Assembly: GCF_030232265.1 (NCBI RefSeq)
Contig: NZ_JASPJK010000009.1
Span: 30,523-94,522, forward strand
Reading direction: 5' to 3'
Length of the DNA stretch: 64,000 bases
Source of the DNA: Corynebacterium sp. MSK041
GTDB lineage: Bacteria > Actinomycetota > Actinomycetes > Mycobacteriales > Mycobacteriaceae
Shown in pieces: positions 9,836-18,533 of the stretch. The notes under the pieces were generated by a model. The model had not been told where the DNA came from. It saw only the letters and a program-made list of their open reading frames with translations, and searched no databases. A program made the translations under genes and the position numbers. The first letter of the stretch is position 1, and every line of letters begins with the position of its first letter.

Positions 9836-10201
9836 ATGAAGCGTCGTTTCATTGCTGCCGGCCTCGCTGCAGCTACCGCCCTGTCCTTTTCCGTTGCTCC
9901 GGCGCAGGCCCAGAACAACATGACGTCGTCGTACAACGACTTCTTCGGCCAAAACGGCGCCTCGTCTAAGCGGATGGGTCAAGCTTGGAATAGGGGCGAT
10001 TTCGCCGAGGTAGGCCGCATCCAAAAGGAGATCTATGAGGCACGCGACAATATGGACGGTTCCATTAAGAATGACAGAGCGAAGGGCTACAAGTACGGCA
10101 CTACCTTTGACATTCTGCTTGGCACCGGTGTTGTCGCTGCGCTTCTTGCCATCCTCGGTGGCGTTGCGTTCCAGCAGGGCCTGATCAAGCTCCCGTTCTA
10201 A
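9836..10201 (+). CDS. Small secreted or membrane-anchored protein, unknown function
   Basis: I do not recognise a named family for this 121-residue protein. It has a clear Sec signal peptide (MKRRFIAAGLAAATALSFSV, then Ala-X-Ala near APAQAQ). A hydrophilic middle follows, and a hydrophobic segment (ILLGTGVVAALLAILGG) lies close to the C-terminus, so it may be anchored outside the membrane. The ATG at 9836 has AAGGAG six bases upstream. A decayed relative with the same start region lies 200 bases downstream, so this looks like a small lineage-specific family. Confidence 0.75.
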   Translation: MKRRFIAAGLAAATALSFSVAPAQAQNNMTSSYNDFFGQNGASSKRMGQAWNRGDFAEVGRIQKEIYEARDNMDGSIKNDRAKGYKYGTTFDILLGTGVVAALLAILGGVAFQQGLIKLPF

Positions 10202-10223
10202 AAACTCTGGGACTTTTTGAACT

Positions 10224-10281
10224 AACCCCAACCACTTCTCCATGCTCGAAAAGAGTGCGGAGGGGGCGGCTGGGGTTTTGG
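10224..10281 (+). terminator. Probable terminator after the small secreted protein gene
   Basis: An imperfect inverted repeat pairs AACCCCAACC with GGCTGGGGTT, plus an inner CTCC/GGAG pair, and is followed by TTGGTTTG. It lies just downstream of the stop at 10201. Confidence 0.5.
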
Positions 10282-10293
10282 TTTGTTGGGGGG

Positions 10294-10304
10294 CGTCGAT
10301 AAGC
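10294..10304 (-). repeat. 11-base dispersed repeat GCTTATCGACG (intergenic)
   Basis: Exact copy in the gap between the secreted protein gene and its decayed paralogue. Read on the minus strand it is followed by CCCCCC, the C-rich tail shared with several other copies. Confidence 0.85.
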
Positions 10305-10404
10305 AAATAGCTCCTTTAGCTGCGGTGAACATTCTATGAATGCGCTGCTTGATTGGTGGATCGGCCCTAAGCTGTGCGTGCTTGAAACTAGCTTAAGGAG
10401 TACC

Positions 10405-10708
10405 GATGAAGTCCCGTTTTATTGCTGTCGCGTTGGCTGTATGTGTGCTCGGCGGGGAATAGCTCGCAGTACCGGTCTTTTGCCACGGATGAGCAGCTGA
10501 AAACCAAGTGGGATGAGGCCGTGCCCATGGGGTTCTTCTCCCCCACGATTGAGAAGATCTACGACCTTGAGATTGGGGACGTCACCTCGCAGGAGTACCA
10601 GGCGGCGAATGAGGGCAAGTTTGAGGCGAAGCCGACGGCGAATGAGGTGCTGCGGCATTCGCTAGTGGTGCTTTTGAGCAGTTGCCGCAGTTGCAGGGGT
10701 TGTTCTAA
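10405..10708 (+). pseudogene. Decayed paralogue of the small secreted protein gene
   Basis: An AAGGAG ribosome binding site and ATG (10405) start a signal-peptide-like sequence, MKSRFIAVALAVCVLGG, that resembles the start of the gene at 9836. It then hits TAG at once. Protein-like sequence resumes in another frame (SSQYRSFATDEQLKTKWDEA onward) and shifts frame again near 10655. It ends as QLPQLQGLF with TAA at 10706-10708, similar in position to the LIKLPF end of its neighbour. At least two frameshifts or small deletions are needed to explain it. Relation to the neighbour is inferred from the start region and layout. Confidence 0.65.
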
Positions 10709-10784
10709 GGCTGGCTGTAGGTGGTCTTGGGTCGGGCTTAGGGGATGCTTGTAGACAGAATTTCACGTGCGCTGACCTCGGGGT

Positions 10785-10793
10785 TGTGGATAA
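10785..10793 (-). promoter_or_regulatory. Isolated DnaA box
   Basis: TGTGGATAA is an exact TTATCCACA on the minus strand, about 130 bases before the DUF222-HNH gene. A single box may be fortuitous. Confidence 0.35.
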
Positions 10794-10916
10794 GTGTTCG
10801 AAAAGAGGGGTATTTAAAGCCTTTTGGCAAGGGACGTGTCGCACCCATGTGAAAGTATGTGCGTATGTGCTCAAGGTGAGTGCATGGCAACGACTTCGCT
10901 TGGGAAAGGGGGCGAC

Positions 10917-12407
10917 ATGAGTGCACCGGTAAAAACGCCAAGTTTTGCGACGGAGAACCCGTCCGATCCGGTCGCGCAAGCGCATTGGGCACTACGCAAA
11001 GCCGAGTATGAGCTGTTCAAGGAGTACGCCGAGGGGGATGTTGAGCTGGTGGATAGCCGCGATTTCGACCAGGAGTACGCGCGGTTATCCAAGTCCACTG
11101 GCATGCCAAAGTGGCAGGTAGATAGCGCCGTCATGGCCTACATGGCGCTGCGAGAGCTACCGCGCTTGCGGGAACTGCAACGCGAGTATCAGCGCTTGGA
11201 CCTGCCTCGATTGAAGGCTTTGAGCGACGCGATGGACAGCTTCGGGGAGAATGCCTCGCCGGAGGTCTACGCCGCGGTAGATGAGGTGATGGTGGAGATC
11301 TTCACCCCGAACCGACACAACGCCGCGCTGCCTACGGTGAGCACCATCAAAAGGAGAATCAACAAGCTCATCGCGGACTTCGACAACGCGGCGGCGTTCT
11401 GCCCCGAGAACCGCAAGGAGCGCGAGGAGCGCCCCAAAGAAATCCCGCCGGGCTCATGTGAAGTCACCTTCCACAACGGCCGCGTGGGCGCTCATGCCAG
11501 CGGGATGACCGTGATGGGCGACATTGCCACGATGGCAATGACGAGAGCGATTATCGACGTAACAGCGCGCGCCCACGGCCTCACCCTCGAAGAGACGGTG
11601 CTCAAGCTCCTCACAGGGGAGATCACCCCGACGGGCAACGCCACCGTGAGCGTGTACGCGCCCAAAGGACCTGACGGTTCGGTGGATCTGACCAAGTCCG
11701 TGTTCTTCCCCGGCTTCGGCTGGACCAACGCGGTGGGCACGGAGAAGTTCCACTCGCTGGCTGGGCTGAACGGGTTTGAGACCAAAAACCCCGCCACTTT
11801 TGTGGACCTCGAGTCCACCGCAACGCACACCGTCAACGGCCACGATGCGCCGGAGAAGGTCAAAGAATTCGTGCGCATGCGCGACGGCCACTGCATCTTC
11901 CCCGGCTGCACGGTCCCCGCCCGCCGCTGCCAGCTCGACCACCGCATCCCCTTCGAAGAAGGCGGCCCCACCACCGCCTCAAACCTCTACTGCCTGTGCC
12001 AAAAACACCACAACGTAAAAACCGATAAAAGGGCCTTCTACCTGCCCGATCCCTTCACTGGCGACATCGTGTGGCTCTTCGCGGACGGCACCTACGCCAT
12101 CACTAAACCCGCGGGCTTCGTCGGCGACCAGGTCACACCAACAGCACCGCGCTGGGTCTCTACGCTCAGCCAAGTCCGCCGCCACAAGCAAAAAGTCGCC
12201 CACTTTTACGCAAAAGCACACAAGCTTATCGACGGCTACGAGGCCGGCACCCCCTACCCCACCACCATCGAAGCGCTGGAGAAACTCGAACAAGAATACG
12301 GCCTCAAGTTCCCCTTCGCCCCTGAACCGCCAGTTCAGGAGCCTGATCCGGACTACGAGCCACCGCCGGAGGACGACGAGGTTGAGGAGGAGGAGGTGGG
12401 TGCCTAG
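10917..12407 (+). CDS. DUF222-HNH endonuclease domain protein
   Basis: This 496-residue protein has an N-terminal DUF222 region and a C-terminal HNH nuclease domain. The HNH core is visible as RDGHCIFPGC, then CQLDHRIPFEEGG, then NLYCLCQKHHNVK, giving the metal-binding His and Cys set. Such proteins are abundant, multicopy and lineage-variable in actinobacteria, and their biological role is unsettled. Some resemble intron- or mobile-element-derived nucleases. The last ~40 residues are acidic (Asp/Glu/Pro). I chose the ATG at 10917 with GGAAAGGGGG upstream; an ATG at 10884 with AAGGTGAG is an alternative. A copy of the 11-base repeat encodes KLIDG near its 3' end. Confidence 0.85.
   Translation: MSAPVKTPSFATENPSDPVAQAHWALRKAEYELFKEYAEGDVELVDSRDFDQEYARLSKSTGMPKWQVDSAVMAYMALRELPRLRELQREYQRLDLPRLKALSDAMDSFGENASPEVYAAVDEVMVEIFTPNRHNAALPTVSTIKRRINKLIADFDNAAAFCPENRKEREERPKEIPPGSCEVTFHNGRVGAHASGMTVMGDIATMAMTRAIIDVTARAHGLTLEETVLKLLTGEITPTGNATVSVYAPKGPDGSVDLTKSVFFPGFGWTNAVGTEKFHSLAGLNGFETKNPATFVDLESTATHTVNGHDAPEKVKEFVRMRDGHCIFPGCTVPARRCQLDHRIPFEEGGPTTASNLYCLCQKHHNVKTDKRAFYLPDPFTGDIVWLFADGTYAITKPAGFVGDQVTPTAPRWVSTLSQVRRHKQKVAHFYAKAHKLIDGYEAGTPYPTTIEALEKLEQEYGLKFPFAPEPPVQEPDPDYEPPPEDDEVEEEEVGA
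12224..12234 (+). repeat. 11-base dispersed repeat GCTTATCGACG (in HNH gene)
   Basis: Exact copy encoding LID in the DUF222-HNH gene. AAGC lies ten bases upstream, as in several other copies. Confidence 0.85.
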
Positions 12408-12419
12408 GTGCCTAAAGCT

Positions 12420-12755
12420 CTAAAGCTCCGGGAACTTCGCGCGGGCTTCGGCCCAGAGTCCCTCAAAATGGTCGGCGGTGACGCGCTCAGCCTCGATGCC
12501 TTCGAACTGGTCGTAGGTGTCCGGGTGTGGGACGGTGTCGAGGGGGCGGTTGGCGTTGCCGATGACGTGGCCGTCGATAAACGCCCCCGTAATGGCGTGG
12601 TCTGGGGTGAGTTCAATCATGCGCACCATGCGGCATTCGTGTGGGCTGATCTCGACGAGTTCGGCGATGTTGACTACGGAACCGGCGCCGGGGATCGTCA
12701 GCGTGGTGCGGACAAAAAGTCCCGGGGTTTTTGGTTCGGACTGTGCGTCACTCAC
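12420..12755 (-). CDS. Hypothetical protein at the end of the trp cluster
   Basis: I do not recognise this 111-residue soluble protein. It starts with GTG (12753-12755), with GGAG about ten bases upstream overlapping the end of the Rieske gene. It contains TLTIPGAGSVVNIAELVEIS and an acidic C-terminal half with no signal peptide or membrane span. It follows the Rieske gene by seven bases on the same strand and is likely the last gene of the trp transcript. It converges on the HNH gene with only 12 bases between their stops. Confidence 0.7.
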   Translation of the reverse strand: MSDAQSEPKTPGLFVRTTLTIPGAGSVVNIAELVEISPHECRMVRMIELTPDHAITGAFIDGHVIGNANRPLDTVPHPDTYDQFEGIEAERVTADHFEGLWAEARAKFPEL

Positions 12756-12762
12756 TGCGCCG

Positions 12763-13185
12763 CTACTCCTGCTCGCCGGCGATGACCGTGCCGCCATCCT
12801 GAGTGACGGGGGCGGGAACCATGCCGGACTGGGAGGGGCCATCCACAACCGCGCCGGTGGCGATGTCGAAGACGGATCCATGGGACGGGCAACGCACCGT
12901 GTTGCCGTTGACCTGTGTGATCGGGCTGCCTTGGTGTGGGCAGGTGGTGGAGTACGCCACAAAATTGCCCTCAGTTGGCTGGGCGATGATGAACTTGTCC
13001 ACGATAACGGCGCTGCCTACTGGAACCTGGGTTGCGGCGACCTCGGCGGGAGCGGGCTTGCCGCAGGCGGCGAGGAAGGCGCCGGCAAAGGTAGTGGCGG
13101 TGCCGAGGATGAACATGCGACGGGAGCAGACGGGGCCGGAAGGGTTCTGGGCTGCTGGGTTTGCTGCTGGGTTCTGGGCTGTCAT
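12763..13185 (-). CDS. Rieske [2Fe-2S] domain lipoprotein
   Basis: This 140-residue protein carries both Rieske cluster boxes, CPHQG and CPSHG, whose Cys and His residues bind a [2Fe-2S] cluster. The N-terminus has a twin-arginine-like SRRMFILG motif. A hydrophobic stretch and a lipobox (LAAC) follow near residue 41, so it is probably exported by Tat and lipid-anchored. Short Rieske proteins like this are usually electron carriers, but the partner is unknown. Its ATG overlaps the trpA stop (ATGA), which makes it part of the trp transcript. That is an odd pairing not explained by tryptophan synthesis. Confidence 0.85.
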   Translation of the reverse strand: MTAQNPAANPAAQNPSGPVCSRRMFILGTATTFAGAFLAACGKPAPAEVAATQVPVGSAVIVDKFIIAQPTEGNFVAYSTTCPHQGSPITQVNGNTVRCPSHGSVFDIATGAVVDGPSQSGMVPAPVTQDGGTVIAGEQE

Positions 13186-14024
13186 GGTTTCAGGGTAGCG
13201 CGCTTCATCGCGGTGACGTAGGAAACGAGTTCGGATTTCAGGGCGTCCATGTCGCGGATGGTGCCCGGGTTGGGGTGGGTGTAGTCCACGTGAGTGTCGA
13301 TGATCTTCGCGATGGCGGAGCCAGTGATGGCTCCCGACGCCCCGGCGGCGATGGCGTCGGCCACGTGCTGCGGGGTGGAGATGCCGAAGCCGAGGAGGAC
13401 GGGGGCGCCGCCGTAGGAGGTGATGTTGGCGACGACGTCCGAAAGCCCTGTCGTCTGCGACTCGTGCTCGGTGCCTGTCACGCCGTCGCGGGAGATGGCG
13501 TAGATGTAGCCGCGAGAATGAGTGGCAACACCTTCGAGGACCTCAGGACGAGCCTGAGCAGGGGCGATGAAGACAGGATCAATGCCAACGGCGGTGGCGG
13601 CCTCAACGAAGGGGGCGCCCTCGCGTACTGGGGCGTCGGGGACGAGGACTGCGTCGGCACCGGCTTCGTGGAGTTCCGCGTAGAACTTCTCCAGGCCACG
13701 GACATACGGCACGTTGGCGTAGACCAGCATGCCGATCGGGGTGTCCGGGTGGCGGCGGCGGATCTCACGGATCTGCTCCAGGCAGGAATCTACGGTGGCG
13801 CCGCCGTCGAGGGCGCGGAGGTGGGCCTTCTGGATGGTGGGGCCGTCAGCGACGGGATCGGAGAAGGGGATGCCGAGTTCGAGGGCGTCGGCCCCGGCGC
13901 TAATAAGCGTAGAGATGATCTCCACCGCATCGTCGGCTGATGGGTCGCCGAGCATGACGAATGGGACAAAAGCCCCCTCATTTTTTGCTTCGAGGGCTTC
14001 AAACAGCGCGGTGAAACGGGACAT
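13182..14024 (-). CDS. trpA: Tryptophan synthase alpha chain
   Basis: TrpA cleaves indole-3-glycerol phosphate to indole and glyceraldehyde 3-phosphate and passes indole to TrpB. The 280-residue protein has the normal family length and shows FVPFVMLGDPS and LELGIPFSDPVADGPTIQ. The latter contains the aspartate-bearing segment that surrounds the active site, and a catalytic Glu-type ELGIP motif is intact. The ATG shares one base with the trpB stop. The downstream Rieske gene overlaps its own stop. Confidence 0.96.
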   Translation of the reverse strand: MSRFTALFEALEAKNEGAFVPFVMLGDPSADDAVEIISTLISAGADALELGIPFSDPVADGPTIQKAHLRALDGGATVDSCLEQIREIRRRHPDTPIGMLVYANVPYVRGLEKFYAELHEAGADAVLVPDAPVREGAPFVEAATAVGIDPVFIAPAQARPEVLEGVATHSRGYIYAISRDGVTGTEHESQTTGLSDVVANITSYGGAPVLLGFGISTPQHVADAIAAGASGAITGSAIAKIIDTHVDYTHPNPGTIRDMDALKSELVSYVTAMKRATLKP

Positions 14025-15304
14025 TAGTTGGTTCCCTTCTCTTCATCAGTGTCGTCAGTGTCGTCAGTGACCAGGTATTCCGGGTGCTCTTCCAGGGTCT
14101 TGCGGACGTGGGCGATGTCCTTGTCGCCGCGGCCGGACAGGGACACGAGGATGGTGGCCGGGGTCTGGGACTCACGGGCCTCCTCCGCGCGCTGCAGGGC
14201 GTAGGCCAGAGCGTGGGAGGATTCGAGGGCGGGGATGATGCCCTCGTGGCGCGACAGGTTTTGGAAAGCGCGCAGGGCTTCTTCGTCGGTGACGGGCACA
14301 TACTTCGCGCGGCCTGTCTTAGCCAGGTGGGCATGTTGGGGGCCGACCGCCGGGTAGTCCAGGCCGGCGGAAATGGAATAAGACTCTTCCACCTGGCCGT
14401 CTGGATCACGCATGAGGTAGGACTTCGTGCCGTGCAGAATACCCATCGTGCCAGCGTAAATAGCGGCGCCGTGCTGGCCGGAGTTCACGCCGTGGCCGCC
14501 GGGCTCAGCGCCGACGAGCTCGACGGATTCGTCGTCGATGAAGTCCGCGAACATGCCAATGGCGTTGGAGCCACCGCCGATGCAGGCGACGACGATGTCC
14601 GGCAGCGCCCCTGTCTGTTCCAGCATCTGGGCCTTCGCCTCGACGGAGATGACCTTGTGGAACTCGCGCACGATCGTGGGGAACGGGTGCGGGCCAGCAG
14701 CGGTGCCAAGGAGGTAGTGGGAATTGTGGAAGGTGGCGGTCCAATCGCGCAGCGCTTCATTGACTGCATCCTTGAGGGTGCCGGAACCGGAATCCACGCC
14801 GACGACCTCAGCGCCCATGAGGCGCATGCGGTACACGTTCGGGGCTTGGCGCTCCATATCCTTGGCGCCCATGTAGATCACGCAGTCAAGGTCCATGAGG
14901 GCACAAGCCAGGGCGGTGGCGGTGCCGTGCTGGCCGGCGCCGGTCTCCGCAATGATGCGGGTCTTGCCCATCTTCTTGGCCAGAAGTGCCTGGCCAATCA
15001 CCTGGTTGGTTTTGTGGGCACCACCATGCACGAGGTCCTCGCGCTTGAGGAAGATCCGGGCGTAATCATTGTCGCGCGTGAGGTTCTTCGCCTCCCACAG
15101 CGGGGTCGGGCGGCCGAGGTAATCACGGAGGAGACGGCGGTATTCGGACATGAACTCTTCGTCGTTCCAAGCGTCGACAAAAGCCTGTTCAAGCTGGTCA
15201 AGCGCGGGAAGTAGTGACTCCGCGACGAACTGCCCGCCGAACTCTCCGAAGTATGCGGGAAGGATGGTCCGGCCGCCGTCGCGTGAATGGGTGGAGTCAG
15301 TCAT
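14024..15304 (-). CDS. trpB: Tryptophan synthase beta chain
   Basis: TrpB is the PLP enzyme that condenses indole with serine to form tryptophan. In this 426-residue protein, the PLP lysine lies in HGGAHKTNQ. The phosphate-binding glycine loop is GGGSNAIG and the family motif [10 protein letters not shown] is intact. A C-terminal acidic Asp/Thr run ([12 protein letters not shown]) is unusual and is encoded by a short DNA repeat near 14050. It lies between trpCF and trpA in the operon. Confidence 0.96.
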   Translation of the reverse strand: MTDSTHSRDGGRTILPAYFGEFGGQFVAESLLPALDQLEQAFVDAWNDEEFMSEYRRLLRDYLGRPTPLWEAKNLTRDNDYARIFLKREDLVHGGAHKTNQVIGQALLAKKMGKTRIIAETGAGQHGTATALACALMDLDCVIYMGAKDMERQAPNVYRMRLMGAEVVGVDSGSGTLKDAVNEALRDWTATFHNSHYLLGTAAGPHPFPTIVREFHKVISVEAKAQMLEQTGALPDIVVACIGGGSNAIGMFADFIDDESVELVGAEPGGHGVNSGQHGAAIYAGTMGILHGTKSYLMRDPDGQVEESYSISAGLDYPAVGPQHAHLAKTGRAKYVPVTDEEALRAFQNLSRHEGIIPALESSHALAYALQRAEEARESQTPATILVSLSGRGDKDIAHVRKTLEEHPEYLVTDDTDDTDEEKGTN

Positions 15305-15336
15305 GTGGATTCCTCCGTGAAAATGATGAGTTCAAG

Positions 15337-16842
15337 TTAGTAGTGAAAGTTTCGGATCCGCTCAAACACGGCACGCAGCGCGCCCGCGTCCTTCTGGCCG
15401 GCCCACTCCCCTGCTTCGGCGGGGTATTCCACGCCGGAGTTGAGGTCAACGCCGAGGCAGCCGACAGACAGCGCGGCGTCGAGGTGGTCGGCGCCGATGC
15501 CGCCCGCGAGGAGGCTGTGCGCGCGGACCTCGTCGGGGATGGTGCTCCAGTCGAATTTGGAGCCGGAACCGCCGTCCTTCGCATCAAGCACAAGCTTATC
15601 GACGTCTCCCGCCAGCCCCCGCGCAACCTCCGCCCCATCGGGGTGCGACATGGAGACGGCGCGCCAGACCTCAGGTGCCGGGATGGTGTCGGGAAGAGTT
15701 GCAAGGTCGGCGCGAATGGCGCGAATAAGCTCCTGCTCGGCGTTGAGGCTCCCCTGGTAGGGAGCGTGAATCTGTACGGCGTGGATCGGGCCGTCGATAC
15801 TGGCGATGAGGTCGGCCCAACCTTCGGTGCGACGACTGACGGCAACGTAGTGAAGGCCGGGCTCGTGCGCCATGATGTTTTTCGATGTTTCACGTGAAAC
15901 ATTGCGCGGGCTGGAGTCCTCGAAGATGAGGCCACCGTAGACGACGCCGGCGGCGCGGGCGGCTTGGGCGGCGGACCAGGAGGTGAGGCCGCAGACTTTA
16001 TTGGGGCCGTAGACCAGCATGCGGGCGGCCCAGTCGATGTCCGGGGTGCCGGTGAGTTGGGAGCCGACGAGGAAGCCGTCGGAGTGGCCGCCGAGACGGC
16101 GGACGGTCTCCACATCGCTGATGCCGGACTCGGAGACGATGAGGGCGCCTTCGGGAGCAAGCGGTGCAAGGCGTGCGGATCGGTCCAGGTCAATGGACAG
16201 ATCGTGCAGGTTGCGGTGGTTAACGCCGAAGATCTTGGCGCCAAGTTTGGTGGCGCGGGCGGCCTCCTCTTCATCGATGACTTCGGTGAGGACGTCGAGG
16301 CCGAGGCGGTCGGCTTCGGAGTGGAGGCGGGTATAGGTGGCGTCGTCAAGCACGCTCAGCATGAGCAAGATGGCGTCGGCGCCGAAGTAGCGCGCGGCGT
16401 GGATCTGGCACTCGTCGATGATGAAGTCCTTGCACAACACTGGGAGGTGGGTGGTGGATGCGACGGTGGCCAAGTGGTCGTAGTCTCCCCCGAAGCGGTT
16501 GGGCTCGCAGAGGACGGAGATGCCGGCGGCGTAGCGGGAGTAGATGGACGCGATGGCGCCGGGCTCGTAGTGCTCGCGGATCATGCCGAGTGATGGCGAG
16601 GAGGACTTGCACTCCATGATGAAGCGCGTGCCGGGGCGCGCGAGCGAATCGTAGAGGGAACGCTCGGAGCGCGGCAGGGTCAGTGGGTCCACGTGGGAGA
16701 TGCGGGCGCGAATTTCGTCAAGGTGACGAAATCGGCTCTGAACAATACCCTCCAAAACTGTTGGCAGGCCCTCAGAAGGGCGCACAGCGGATTTGCCCTG
16801 GTCAGAGGGGGTAAAATCAGAGGGGGTAAGATTATGCGCCAT
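15337..16842 (-). CDS. trpCF: Bifunctional indole-3-glycerol phosphate synthase / phosphoribosylanthranilate isomerase
   Basis: This 501-residue fusion catalyses two consecutive steps of tryptophan synthesis. The N-terminal half is TrpC: FIMECKSSSPS, then LCKDFIIDECQI, and the VSESGI phosphate site. The C-terminal half, from about residue 290, is TrpF, with KVCGLTSW, the GLIFEDSSPR segment and LAGGIGADH. A perfect parS site lies in the TrpF part at 15886-15901 and encodes NVSRET. A copy of the 11-base repeat at 15594 encodes GDVDKL. The first bases overlap trpD by 11. The fused trpCF arrangement is typical of Corynebacterium. Confidence 0.96.
   Translation of the reverse strand: MAHNLTPSDFTPSDQGKSAVRPSEGLPTVLEGIVQSRFRHLDEIRARISHVDPLTLPRSERSLYDSLARPGTRFIMECKSSSPSLGMIREHYEPGAIASIYSRYAAGISVLCEPNRFGGDYDHLATVASTTHLPVLCKDFIIDECQIHAARYFGADAILLMLSVLDDATYTRLHSEADRLGLDVLTEVIDEEEAARATKLGAKIFGVNHRNLHDLSIDLDRSARLAPLAPEGALIVSESGISDVETVRRLGGHSDGFLVGSQLTGTPDIDWAARMLVYGPNKVCGLTSWSAAQAARAAGVVYGGLIFEDSSPRNVSRETSKNIMAHEPGLHYVAVSRRTEGWADLIASIDGPIHAVQIHAPYQGSLNAEQELIRAIRADLATLPDTIPAPEVWRAVSMSHPDGAEVARGLAGDVDKLVLDAKDGGSGSKFDWSTIPDEVRAHSLLAGGIGADHLDAALSVGCLGVDLNSGVEYPAEAGEWAGQKDAGALRAVFERIRNFHY
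15594..15604 (+). repeat. 11-base dispersed repeat GCTTATCGACG (in trpCF)
   Basis: Exact copy, antisense to trpCF, where the gene reads GDVDKL. Its right flank TCTCCCGCC matches the C-rich tail of other copies, and AAGC lies eight bases upstream. Confidence 0.85.
15886..15901. promoter_or_regulatory. parS: parS centromere site inside trpCF
   Basis: TGTTTCACGTGAAACA is a perfect 16-base palindrome identical to the ParB-binding parS consensus. It sits inside the TrpF-coding part, where it encodes NVSRET. It is one of four perfect sites in about 11 kb. Confidence 0.95.
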
Positions 16843-17860
16843 AATTCGCTCCCTCGTGCTTGGCCAACCATTCGCGGACGGTGCCGTTAGCCAGAAGCTC
16901 GGTGGCCTTGGTTACGCCTTCGGCCATCGTGTCCGCCATGGCGTAGAGGTAGAACATCACACCGGCGGTGGCGGCGACGGCATCGCGGTGGGCGTCGGGG
17001 CCGGTGCCCTCGAAGGTGGCGCGGATCGCGGCGGCGTTCTCTTCGCCGTTGCCGCCTTCCAACTCCTCGAGGGTGTAGGTAGGCAGGCCGAGGTCCTCCG
17101 GGGTGATGGTGTAGTGCTCGATGTTGCCTTCGCGGTCCAGCTCCCAGACTTCGGTGGGGCCGTGGACGGCGATCTCGTCGGTGCCAGCGCCGTGAACGAT
17201 AAGGGCGCGACCACGGCCAAGTTCACGCATGGTCTCAGCGATGGTCTGGCCAAGAGCAGGGTTGGCAATACCCATGATCTGGTACTCGGGGCGCCCCGGG
17301 GCGAGCAGCGGGCCAAGGGTGTTGAACAGGGTGGATACGCCCAGGGACTTACGCACCGGCTGCACGTGGGCGATCGCCGGGTTGTAGGCGGGGGCGAAAA
17401 GGAAGGTGAAGTTGGATGCCTCGAACTGTCGGACGGCACGCTCTGGGTCCAGGTCGAGTGGGATGTTCAGGGCTTCCAACACGTCAGCGGAGCCGGACTT
17501 GGAGGAGACGGAACGGTTACCGCACTTGATCATCTTCACTCCCCCAGCGGCAGCAACGAGGGAGGCGGCGGTGGTGATGTTGATGGTGTTCTTGCCGTCA
17601 CCACCCGTGCCGGCGGTGTCCATGAGGCCCTCACCAGTGATGGGGAACGGACGGCCAGCGGCCAGGAAGGCCTTGGCGGCACCGGCGATATCGGCGAAGG
17701 TTTCACCGCGGGTACGCACGGTGGCAAGGAGGGCGGCGATGTGGACATCGTCATAATCGCCCACGGTGAGCGGGGTGAACGCCTCGATGGCCTCCTCTAG
17801 CGAGGGGTTCTTGTTATCCAGGAAACGACGGAGGATTTCGAGGGATTTTTCACTAGCCAT
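16832..17860 (-). CDS. trpD: Anthranilate phosphoribosyltransferase
   Basis: TrpD transfers phosphoribosyl from PRPP to anthranilate. The 342-residue protein has the family glycine-rich loop (TAGTGGDGKNTINITT) that binds PRPP. It also has KCGNRSVSSKSGSADVLEAL, with the magnesium-binding and anthranilate-site residues, and the expected length. It overlaps trpG by eight bases and trpCF by eleven, so it is tightly coupled in the operon. Confidence 0.96.
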   Translation of the reverse strand: MASEKSLEILRRFLDNKNPSLEEAIEAFTPLTVGDYDDVHIAALLATVRTRGETFADIAGAAKAFLAAGRPFPITGEGLMDTAGTGGDGKNTINITTAASLVAAAGGVKMIKCGNRSVSSKSGSADVLEALNIPLDLDPERAVRQFEASNFTFLFAPAYNPAIAHVQPVRKSLGVSTLFNTLGPLLAPGRPEYQIMGIANPALGQTIAETMRELGRGRALIVHGAGTDEIAVHGPTEVWELDREGNIEHYTITPEDLGLPTYTLEELEGGNGEENAAAIRATFEGTGPDAHRDAVAATAGVMFYLYAMADTMAEGVTKATELLANGTVREWLAKHEGANYGA

Positions 17861-18533
17861 TGTTGCTCACCTTAACTTTCACGGAGTCTTTCTTCTCTAA
17901 TAATTCCTTCACGCAGCGCTCCAGCAGCACGGGCCCAGCCGGGGTCAGGATGGACTCGGGGTGGAACTGGAGGCCGATGGACATGCCATCGGTGGTCTGC
18001 GCGGCCATGACCACATCGCCGACTTTGGTCTCGGTGCGGGCGAGAACCTCGATGCCAGCGGGGACATCGACGGTGCCCAAGGAGTGGTAGCGCGCCACGG
18101 GAACGAGGCGTCCCGGGGTGTCGCCGTGTTCGGGGCCACTGTCGATGGTCAGGCCGGTGAAGAGGGGGCTGGCCACGCCAACGTCGCTAAGCGTCATTGC
18201 TTCACTGACACCATGGACCGGGCCGCAGGGGCTGACCTTGCCACCGAAGTGCTCGATGAGCGCCTGGTAGCCAAGGCAAATGCCGAGGATGGGGATGCGG
18301 CCCTGGGCTGCGTGGATGAGGTCCATCATGCAGCCGGCGTCCGCGGGATAGCCGGGGCCGGGCGAGAGGATGATCACGTCGGGCTCGGCGGCAAGCACTT
18401 GGTCGACGGAGACGGTGTTGCGGAACACGGTGAACTCGATGGCAGGCTCGGTGATGGTGGCCAGAGCGTCCACGAGGTTGTACACAAAGGAATCTTGGTT
18501 ATCCAGCAGGACAACACGGGCGGGCGAGTTCAT
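17853..18533 (-). CDS. trpG: Anthranilate synthase glutamine amidotransferase component
   Basis: TrpG hydrolyses glutamine and delivers ammonia to TrpE. The 226-residue class I amidotransferase shows the nucleophile Cys in GICLGYQA. The oxyanion segment is SPGPGYP and the catalytic His-Glu pair lies in GLQFHPESILT. A PEHGDTPGRLV insertion lies before the catalytic His. Its start overlaps the trpE stop by four bases. Confidence 0.95.
   Translation of the reverse strand: MNSPARVVLLDNQDSFVYNLVDALATITEPAIEFTVFRNTVSVDQVLAAEPDVIILSPGPGYPADAGCMMDLIHAAQGRIPILGICLGYQALIEHFGGKVSPCGPVHGVSEAMTLSDVGVASPLFTGLTIDSGPEHGDTPGRLVPVARYHSLGTVDVPAGIEVLARTETKVGDVVMAAQTTDGMSIGLQFHPESILTPAGPVLLERCVKELLEKKDSVKVKVSNNG

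Noticed and set aside
10884..10916. Alternative earlier start of the DUF222-HNH gene
   Set aside because: It has a reasonable ribosome binding site but adds only 11 unremarkable residues; the later ATG was preferred, with low certainty.
14084..17800. Long + strand open frames across trpB and trpD
   Set aside because: They are antisense to intact TrpB and TrpD coding sequences and have no ribosome binding sites or recognisable motifs.
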